Assembly (NCBI GenBank): GCA_024692105.1
Contig: JAILMZ010000144.1
Coordinates: 1 to 11,897, forward strand
Source: Saccharofermentans sp.
Lineage (GTDB): Bacteria > Bacillota_A > Clostridia > Saccharofermentanales > Saccharofermentanaceae
DNA: 11,897 nucleotides
Direction: 5' to 3'
Position numbers and translations under genes: made by a program. Position 1 is the stretch's first letter; every line of letters begins with the position of its first letter. Under the pieces are notes generated by a model that did not search any database, was not told where the DNA came from, and saw only the letters and a list, made by a program, of their open reading frames with translations. This document shows positions 6,769 through 11,897 of the stretch, piece by piece.

Positions 6769-8232
6769 ATGCTTTACATTGGTATCGATCTGGGCACGTC
6801 TGCCGTAAAGATCCTCCTCATGAAGGACGGCGGCAGAGTTTTAAAGACTGTGTCTGAAAGTTATCCGGTCAATTTCCCTCAGACCGGCTGGTCAGAACAG
6901 AATCCCAAGGACTGGTTCGAAGGAACGGTCAAGGGAATCAAGAGGATCCTCGACGGATATGACGGAAGCGAAGTCGGAGGCATCAGCTTCGGCGGACAGA
7001 TGCACGGCCTTACTCTCCTTGATGAGACAGGCGACGTCATCAGACCGGCTATCCTCTGGAACGACGGCAGATCTCAGGCTGAGTCAGATTATCTGAACAA
7101 TGAGGTCGGAAGAGATTTCCTGTCAAAGAACACGGGCAACATCTCTTTTGCAGGTTTTACTGCTCCGAAGGTTCTCTGGGTCAAGAAGAATGAACCCGAG
7201 AATTTCGCAAGGATCGCTAAGATCCTCCTGCCGAAGGATTATCTCGCATACCGTCTGAGCGGTGTATTTGCCACAGACGTATCCGATGCTTCCGGCACGC
7301 TGTATTTCGATTGCGAGAACAGAAAGTGGTCTGATGCCATGATCGACCTTCTCGGCATGAAGAAGGAGTGGCTCCCTGAGGTATTCGAGAGCTATGAGGT
7401 CATCGGCAAGATCCTTCCCGATGTTGCTGCTGAACTCGGCATCAATCCTGAATGTATAATCGCTGCAGGCGCAGGCGATAACGCTGCTGCGGCCGTAGGT
7501 ATGGGTATCATAGGCAACGGCGGATGCAACATTTCCCTTGGTACGAGCGGTACCATCTTCATCTCATCCGACAAGTTCAAGAACGATTCTCAGAACTCGC
7601 TCCACGCATTTGATCATGCTGACGGCGGATTCCACCTCATGGGCTGCATGCTCAGCGCTGCTTCCTGCAACAAGTGGTGGATGTCCGACATCCTTGATAC
7701 GGAAGATTTCGACAAGGAGCAGAGAGGCATCGAGACACTGGGCGAGAACAAGATCTTCTTCCTGCCTTACCTCATGGGCGAGAGATCACCTCTTAACAAC
7801 CCCAACTGCCGCGCTATGTTCGTCGGCATGTCCATGGATACGACCCGTCTCGACATGACACAGGCAGTCCTCGAAGGCGTTGCTTTCGCACTGCGTGATT
7901 CATTCGAGTGCGCTAAGAAGATGGGCCTCGAGATCACGAGCTCTTCCATCTGCGGCGGCGGTGCCAAGTCCAAGCTCTGGCGTCAGATCGTTGCCAATGT
8001 TCTCGGCATCGAGCTCACGCAGACCGTTAACGATGAAGGTCCCGCAATGGGTGCTGCCATCCTCGCGGCTGTTGCATGCGGCGAGTACAAGAGCGTTGAA
8101 GAGGCTTGCAACTCCATAGTTATCAAGCACGTATCAGAAGTGCCGGATCCTGAGATCACAGCACGTTATGAAGAGAGATATAAGGAGTTCTCAAAGATTT
8201 ATCCTGCATTTAAGGAGGCTGGATTATGGTAA
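6769..8232 (+). CDS. xylB: Xylulokinase (FGGY-family sugar kinase)
   Basis: A 487-residue cytoplasmic kinase, normal length for XylB, which phosphorylates D-xylulose with ATP to D-xylulose 5-phosphate for the pentose phosphate pathway. Visible landmarks are the N-terminal phosphate loop IGIDLGTSAVK (4-14, D7), the sugar-binding QMHGL (77-81), WNDGR (97-101), the catalytic-base motif GAGDNAA with D237, SLGTSG (257-262), LMGERSP (335-341) and the C-terminal ATP site CGGGAKSKLW (395-404). MHGL and GAGDN favour xylulokinase over glycerol or ribulose kinases. Because the neighbour is a fucose-isomerase-like protein, a related ketose is possible. GGAGG at 6759-6763 supports the ATG at 6769. It is the first gene of a three-gene operon, and its 3' end overlaps the next start by 7 bp. 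Confidence 0.92.
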   Translation: MLYIGIDLGTSAVKILLMKDGGRVLKTVSESYPVNFPQTGWSEQNPKDWFEGTVKGIKRILDGYDGSEVGGISFGGQMHGLTLLDETGDVIRPAILWNDGRSQAESDYLNNEVGRDFLSKNTGNISFAGFTAPKVLWVKKNEPENFARIAKILLPKDYLAYRLSGVFATDVSDASGTLYFDCENRKWSDAMIDLLGMKKEWLPEVFESYEVIGKILPDVAAELGINPECIIAAGAGDNAAAAVGMGIIGNGGCNISLGTSGTIFISSDKFKNDSQNSLHAFDHADGGFHLMGCMLSAASCNKWWMSDILDTEDFDKEQRGIETLGENKIFFLPYLMGERSPLNNPNCRAMFVGMSMDTTRLDMTQAVLEGVAFALRDSFECAKKMGLEITSSSICGGGAKSKLWRQIVANVLGIELTQTVNDEGPAMGAAILAAVACGEYKSVEEACNSIVIKHVSEVPDPEITARYEERYKEFSKIYPAFKEAGLW

Positions 8233-8891
8233 TTTACGAACAGTATTCCGAGTGTTTCCGCAAGTATGGCCGCGTAGTCAAGAACATTGACTTCACTCCC
8301 GTCATCGAAGCTTTGGAAAAGATCGAGATCCCCGCAGACGGCGTAGAGTACAAGCCCTCTGTAGAATCTCTCGAAGCAGCTTCTGCTTCCGTTAACTTGG
8401 GCAAGATCTTCGGCGGCGAGCTGGCACTTGAGACCGGCTACTGCGCAGGTCACAACCAGTATCTCAACGCTGTTGAGTATCACAGATCTTCCGAGATCAA
8501 CATCGCAGCTACAGACTGCATCCTGCTCCTCGGCTTAAGATCAGATGTTACGGATGATTTTGAGTACGACACATCCAAGATAGAGGCTTTCCGCATCCGC
8601 AAGGGTACAGCGGTAGAGCTTTTTGCCACAACACTTCATTACGCACCCTGCGGAATTGAAGGAAGCGGTTTCATGGTAGGCGTAGTTCTTCCCGCGGGAA
8701 CAAACTATGACCTCGAAGAAGAGCACATCGACTGCCTGGCAGATTCTGACGATGAAGATAAGCTCCTTACCGCAAAGAACAAGTGGCTTATCTGCCATCC
8801 GGGTGCAAAGGGCGAAGAAGGACACTTCCCCGGATTAGTAGGTGCTAATATCAAAGTAGATATTAAGAAAAATCAACTGGAGGACTTGTAA
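8226..8891 (+). CDS. DUF4867 family protein, probable cupin-like sugar-operon protein
   Basis: A 221-residue soluble protein that I recognise as DUF4867-type, a family seen in Bacillota sugar operons and without an established function. The conserved block GHNQYLNAVEYHRSSE (75-90) is followed by a hydrophobic ILLLGLRSD strand, a KGTAVELF segment (126-133) and TTLHYAPC (135-142). H76, E84, H86, E131 and H138 are arranged much like the metal ligands of cupin-type sugar isomerases. I infer a metal-binding barrel, possibly an isomerase, mutarotase or epimerase acting on the operon's sugar. GGAGG at 8214-8218 serves the ATG at 8226, which lies inside the end of the kinase gene (7-bp overlap). The isomerase gene follows after 2 nt. 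Both spacings imply tightly matched expression. Confidence 0.8.
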   Translation: MVIYEQYSECFRKYGRVVKNIDFTPVIEALEKIEIPADGVEYKPSVESLEAASASVNLGKIFGGELALETGYCAGHNQYLNAVEYHRSSEINIAATDCILLLGLRSDVTDDFEYDTSKIEAFRIRKGTAVELFATTLHYAPCGIEGSGFMVGVVLPAGTNYDLEEEHIDCLADSDDEDKLLTAKNKWLICHPGAKGEEGHFPGLVGANIKVDIKKNQLEDL

Positions 8892-8893
8892 TC

Positions 8894-10390
8894 ATGTCAA
8901 AGAAATTATTTAACGCTCCTGACGTTAAGCTCGCTATCGTAGCAGTCTCCCGTGACTGTTTCCCTGAGGATCTTTCCGTCAACAGAAGAAAGGCTCTCGT
9001 TGAGGCTTTCACAAAGAAGTACGGCGCAGACGACATCTATGAGTGCCCTATCTGCATCGTTGAGTCCGAGATCCATATGCAGCAGGCTTTAGCTGACATC
9101 AAGGCTGCAGGCTGCAACGCTCTCTGCGTTTACCTCGGCAACTTCGGACCTGAGATCTCCGAGACAATGCTCGCTCAGCAGTGGGACGGCCCCGTTATGT
9201 TCTGCGCAGCTGCAGAAGAGACACAGAATGATCTCGTTGGCGGCAGAGGCGACGCTTACTGCGGTATGCTCAACGCTTCCTACAACCTTAAGATCCGCGG
9301 CGTAAAGGCTTACATCCCCGAGTATCCTGTCGGAAACGCTGAAGAGTGCGCTGACATGATCAAGGACTTCATCCCCGTAGCAAGAGCTCTCTATGCTATG
9401 AAGAACCTCAAGATCATTTCCTTCGGACCTCGTCCGCAGAACTTCTTCGCATGCAACGCTCCCATCGAGCCCCTCTACAGAATGGGCGTAGAGATAGAAG
9501 AGAACTCCGAGCTCGACCTGTTCGAGGCATTCAAGAATCACGAGGGTGACGAGAGGATCCCTGCAAAGGTTAAGGAGATGGAAGAAGAGCTCGGCGCAGG
9601 CAACAAGAAGCCCGAGATCCTCGAGAAGCTCGCTCAGTATGAGCTCACACTCCTTGACTGGGTTGAAGCACACAAGGGTTCAAAGAAGTTCGTTGCAATC
9701 GCAGGTAAGTGCTGGCCCGCATTCCAGACACAGTTCAAGTTCGTTCCCTGCTATGTAAACAGCCGTCTCACAGGTATGGGCATCCCGGTATCCTGCGAAG
9801 TTGATATCTATGGCTGCCTCTCCGAGTACCTCGGTTATGTAATCTCTGAAGATATCGTTACTCTCCTCGACATTAACAACTCCGTACCTCACGACATGTA
9901 CGATGAGTCCATCGCAGGCAAGTTCGATTACAAGTTCACAGATACATTCATGGGCTTCCACTGTGGTAACACATGCTCCAAGAAGCTTGCTTTCTGCGAG
10001 ATGAAGAACCAGATGATCATGGCAAGAGCTCTCCCTGTAGAGGTTACAAACGGTACTCTCGAAGGTGATATCGCTCCGGGCGACATCACATTCTACAGAC
10101 TGCAGTCCACATCCGACGGACAGATCAGAGCTTATGTTGCTCAGGGTGAGGTTCTCCCTGTTGCTACAAGATCCTTCGGGTCCATTGGTGTATTTGCAAT
10201 CAAGGAGATGGGCAGATTCTACAGATACTTCCTTATCGAGAAGAACTTCCCTCACCACGGTGCCGTTGCATTCGGTCACTACGGAAAGGCTCTCTACAAC
10301 CTCTTCACATACCTCGGCATCTGCCCTTGCGACATCGGCTACAACAAGCCTGCAGGCGACAGATATCCGAAGGAGAACCCTTTCAACTGA
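8894..10390 (+). CDS. L-fucose/L-arabinose isomerase family protein
   Basis: A 498-residue cytoplasmic protein of the fucose/arabinose isomerase superfamily, which interconverts aldoses and ketoses with a divalent metal. Residues 11-250 look like the two Rossmann-like lobes (VKLAIVAVSRDCF at 11-23, NALCVYLGNFGPE at 75-87, LKIISFGPRPQNF at 172-184). Residues 265-480 carry the catalytic region. E302 in SCEVDIYG and D326 in TLLDINN are 24 residues apart, the same spacing as the E. coli FucI metal ligands E337 and D361 (from memory). H454/H455 in PHHGAVAFGH could supply the third ligand. It is shorter than FucI (about 590 residues), so substrate is not transferable. With a xylulokinase upstream, D-xylose, D-arabinose or L-fucose are candidates. 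GGAGG at 8879-8883 supports the ATG. Confidence 0.85.
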   Translation: MSKKLFNAPDVKLAIVAVSRDCFPEDLSVNRRKALVEAFTKKYGADDIYECPICIVESEIHMQQALADIKAAGCNALCVYLGNFGPEISETMLAQQWDGPVMFCAAAEETQNDLVGGRGDAYCGMLNASYNLKIRGVKAYIPEYPVGNAEECADMIKDFIPVARALYAMKNLKIISFGPRPQNFFACNAPIEPLYRMGVEIEENSELDLFEAFKNHEGDERIPAKVKEMEEELGAGNKKPEILEKLAQYELTLLDWVEAHKGSKKFVAIAGKCWPAFQTQFKFVPCYVNSRLTGMGIPVSCEVDIYGCLSEYLGYVISEDIVTLLDINNSVPHDMYDESIAGKFDYKFTDTFMGFHCGNTCSKKLAFCEMKNQMIMARALPVEVTNGTLEGDIAPGDITFYRLQSTSDGQIRAYVAQGEVLPVATRSFGSIGVFAIKEMGRFYRYFLIEKNFPHHGAVAFGHYGKALYNLFTYLGICPCDIGYNKPAGDRYPKENPFN

Positions 10391-10415
10391 TATTCTGACA
10401 GCTGGAAACAATAAT

Positions 10416-10456
10416 GAAGCCCGGTGCGATCTGCGCGCCGGGCTTCCTATTTTAAA
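10416..10456. terminator. Bidirectional terminator between convergent genes
   Basis: GAAGCCCGG and CCGGGCTTC form a 9-bp stem. It extends inwards through TGCG/CGCG to about 13 bp with loop ATCTG. On the plus strand it is followed by CTATTTTA. On the minus strand it is followed by ATTATTGTTT. It can therefore serve both the sugar operon and the convergent YesL gene, though both T-tracts are imperfect. Confidence 0.85.
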
Positions 10457-10474
10457 AGAAATTACTAATAACTA

Positions 10475-11242
10475 TTATTCAGACTCATCGGGCTCATCAC
10501 CGGCGGAGGCGCCTTCACCTTCCTCGTCTTCTGTCTCATCTTCATCTTCTTCGGAATCCTTTCCGGCTTCATCAAGCTGATACTCTTCATCGAGCGCGTC
10601 GTCTTCCTCTTCGTCATCCGTTGTAAGCTTGGCGCCGGCCTTCTCGAAAATCCTCTTCAGGAAAACCGACTCAAGTATCGCAACAATAGCGAAACCCAGG
10701 AAGCACATAAGGCTCAGGACAAGTACCGGATAGACGTAAGTAACGAGGCCGAGTGCGATAGTGATGACCGCAAAGAAGATCGTGGTAGGTATATTGGCAA
10801 GAGCCAGCAGCAGAGAGTTCTTGATTACCTTCCTATTATTCTCGTCGAACCACGCGATTATCGGGAAAGCGTAAGCCATGCATGAGAATATGGCCAGGAG
10901 CAGGAAGTACAGGGGATACTGTGTCCAGGTGTATTCGGCGGGCAGGGAAGTGTTGATGAGATAGATCTCCCATACAAAGAATGCCGTGATGGCGGAAAGA
11001 ATGAGCCAGATGACCGTAGACTGCTTGAAATTATTCTTGAACGATCTGAAGTACTCGCTGAATACGGGAGGATTCTCACCGAGAAGGATCTTGATGGTTA
11101 TCCTGTTCATTGCCGTGAGGGAAGCTCCAATCGTTATGAGGGGAACAGAGGTTATAACAAAGCAGAAGTTCACGAATATAAGGTTGCAGACCGCCGTAAG
11201 AAATACTGTAGCGGGGTGTTTTTGACTGAAGAATGATGCCAT
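10475..11242 (-). CDS. YesL family (DUF624) membrane protein with acidic tail
   Basis: A 255-residue membrane protein. The N-terminal signature (NLIFVNFCFVITSVPLITIG, 20-39) and the following AMNRITIKILLGE are typical of YesL/DUF624 proteins, which in Bacillota usually accompany carbohydrate ABC transporters. Their biochemical role is not established. Membrane segments lie at about 14-38, 76-97, 110-131, 145-168 and 171-193. Residues 208-255 form a tail in which 29 of 48 residues are Asp or Glu, unusual for the family, which normally ends near the last helix. The ATG at 11242 has GGAG at 11249-11252. The gene is divergent from a sugar-binding lipoprotein, which supports a transport-related role, and is convergent with the isomerase operon. 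A minus-strand TATAAT at 11274-11279 is a possible -10. Confidence 0.85.
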   Translation of the reverse strand: MASFFSQKHPATVFLTAVCNLIFVNFCFVITSVPLITIGASLTAMNRITIKILLGENPPVFSEYFRSFKNNFKQSTVIWLILSAITAFFVWEIYLINTSLPAEYTWTQYPLYFLLLAIFSCMAYAFPIIAWFDENNRKVIKNSLLLALANIPTTIFFAVITIALGLVTYVYPVLVLSLMCFLGFAIVAILESVFLKRIFEKAGAKLTTDDEEEDDALDEEYQLDEAGKDSEEDEDETEDEEGEGASAGDEPDESE

Positions 11243-11290
11243 TTTTGACTCCGGTTTTTATAATATGTATAGAATTATAGGGATAATTAT

Positions 11291-11391
11291 AGCAATCTGT
11301 GCAAAGTAATGACAATAGAGGGCGGAAAATAGCAATATGTGTATAAAAGTAGCAAAAACAGCACAAATTGTAGCAATATGAGCAAAGAATA
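11291..11391 (+). repeat. Phased AGCAAT direct repeats in the divergent control region
   Basis: Motifs begin at 11291 (AGCAATCTGTG), 11311 (degenerate GACAATAG), 11331 (AGCAATATGTG), 11351 (AGCAAAAACAG) and 11372 (AGCAATATGAG). The steps are 20, 20, 20 and 21 bp, close to two DNA helical turns, so the motifs share one face of the helix. Two copies (11291 and 11372) continue as TGTGCAAAG and TGAGCAAAG. This is a probable multi-site regulator-binding array. The surrounding 229-bp gap (11243-11471) separates the divergent YesL and binding-protein genes. Confidence 0.6.
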
Positions 11392-11407
11392 CTTGGGGGC
11401 TTTTGGT

Positions 11408-11413
11408 TAAAAT
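11408..11413 (+). promoter_or_regulatory. Possible -10 box of the binding-protein gene
   Basis: TAAAAT matches TATAAT at 5 of 6 positions and would start transcription near 11420, just before the palindrome. The hexamer 17 bp upstream (AAGAAT at 11385-11390) is not a -35, so this promoter would need an activator or lie elsewhere in the gap. Confidence 0.3.
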
Positions 11414-11425
11414 ATCAATACGTGA

Positions 11426-11442
11426 GAACCGAGACTCGGTTC
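11426..11442. promoter_or_regulatory. 17-bp perfect palindrome, probable operator
   Basis: GAACCGAG, a central A, and CTCGGTTC form a perfect inverted repeat with 8-bp arms. It ends 29 bp before the binding-protein ATG. There is no T-tract, so it is not a terminator. A dimeric repressor site at the start of the transcript is the simplest reading. An RNA hairpin (7-bp stem, GAC loop) in the leader is the alternative. Confidence 0.5.
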
Positions 11443-11471
11443 ATCATTCAAAACACGAAGGAGGAAATTTT

Positions 11472-11897
11472 ATGAAAAAAGTTATTGCTAGCCTGCTCTC
11501 TGTAGCAATGGTTGCAGCAATGGCAGCTGGTTGTACACAGACTGAGCCCGCTACATCTGATAGCGGTGATGCTGCTACACCTGATGCTAGTGCAGCTGAA
11601 GCTGGTGATGATGCTGACGCAGACGCTGAAGGCGAAGGCGAAGGCGAAGGCGAAGGTGAGGGCGATGAAACAACCGCTGAGACAATGTCTTTCGGTACTG
11701 GTTCTGAAGTAATCAACCTCTGGTCATTCACTAACGAAGTTCCTAACATGATCGGCAAGTACATCGAGCTCCACCCTGAGTTCGGTGAGACCTACACTGT
11801 TAAGGTAACAATCATTGCTACAACTGATGGTGCTTATCAGCCTGCACTCGACGCTGCTCTCGTTAACGGCGGTGAGGATGCTCCTGATATCTACACA
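11472..11897 (+). CDS. Sugar ABC transporter substrate-binding lipoprotein (partial)
   Basis: The first 142 residues of an open frame that runs off the window. MKKVIASLLSVAMVAAMAAGC is a lipoprotein signal peptide with C21 as the lipidation site. Residues 22-72 are a disordered Ala/Asp/Glu/Gly linker containing six Glu-Gly pairs (53-64). The mature domain starts near 79 with VINLWSFTNEVPNMIGKY and continues through VTIIATTDGAYQPALDAAL to DAPDIYT. That is the pattern of family 1 extracellular solute-binding proteins of carbohydrate ABC importers in Clostridia. AAGGAGG at 11458-11464 gives a strong start. The codons are biased to GCT, GGT, GAA and ACA, as in highly expressed genes. The permease genes would be expected beyond the window. 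Confidence 0.88.
   Translation, partial: MKKVIASLLSVAMVAAMAAGCTQTEPATSDSGDAATPDASAAEAGDDADADAEGEGEGEGEGEGDETTAETMSFGTGSEVINLWSFTNEVPNMIGKYIELHPEFGETYTVKVTIIATTDGAYQPALDAALVNGGEDAPDIYT
11628..11663 (+). repeat. In-frame hexanucleotide tandem repeat, (GAAGGC)6-like
   Basis: There are four exact copies of GAAGGC, then GAAGGT and GAGGGC, 36 bp in all. They encode (Glu-Gly)6 in the linker of the binding lipoprotein. Because the unit is 6 bp, slippage would change linker length without breaking the frame. Confidence 0.9.

Noticed and set aside
9680..10411. 243-residue minus-strand frame opposite the isomerase gene
   Set aside because: It is an antisense shadow of a well-supported gene with strong codon bias. 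It has no recognisable domain and no ribosome-binding site.
10065..10580. 171-residue Ser/Thr-rich plus-strand frame
   Set aside because: It runs out of frame through the isomerase gene, the terminator and antisense to the YesL acidic tail. Its Ser-rich end is the complement of the Asp/Glu codons. No ribosome-binding site.
11291..11391. CRISPR-like array
   Set aside because: The repeated core is only 6-11 bp and degenerate, with no constant repeat or unique spacers of CRISPR size and no cas genes. A regulatory array fits better.

Overview
The window looks like a chromosomal piece of an anaerobic, low-to-mid GC Gram-positive bacterium of the class Clostridia. Supporting signs are strong GGAGG ribosome-binding sites, AT-rich intergenic DNA between more GC-balanced genes, a 5S rRNA followed directly by tRNA-Asn, lipobox lipoproteins, a YesL (DUF624) membrane protein and a DUF4867 gene in a sugar operon. 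I cannot name the genus from the sequence. No phage, transposon, plasmid or CRISPR signature is visible.

Layout. 1-254: the tail of a ribosomal RNA operon (5S rRNA, tRNA-Asn, intrinsic terminator). 255-2572: a small HEAT-repeat protein with its own extended -10 promoter and a hairpin terminator, then a two-gene unit encoding a four-helix membrane protein with a Gly/His-rich N-terminus and a TPM-like domain, and a single-domain cupin whose ATG overlaps the previous stop. 2573-3157 (minus): a secreted staphylococcal-nuclease-like lipoprotein, convergent with the cupin with no base between the stop codons. 3277-6492: a full-length carbamoyl-phosphate synthase large subunit (carB), with no carA in view.

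6493-6768 is a regulatory gap holding the carB terminator, a near-consensus catabolite-repression (cre-like) operator and scattered AGCAAT motifs. 6769-10390 is a tight three-gene sugar operon: a xylulokinase-type FGGY kinase, a DUF4867 protein and a fucose/arabinose-isomerase-like protein. The order suggests an aldose-to-ketose-to-ketose-phosphate route using a fucose-isomerase-type enzyme instead of classical XylA. It ends at a strong hairpin shared with the convergent YesL gene (10475-11242, minus).

11243-11471 is a divergent regulatory region with five AGCAA-like motifs spaced about 20 bp apart and a 17-bp palindrome. It drives a sugar ABC-transporter substrate-binding lipoprotein that runs off the window. 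YesL, the binding protein and the kinase/isomerase operon together read as a carbohydrate uptake and catabolism locus. The AGCAAT motif occurs upstream of both the catabolic operon and the transporter gene, which may indicate co-regulation. The most interesting parts are the non-canonical isomerase/DUF4867/kinase operon and the phased repeat control region.
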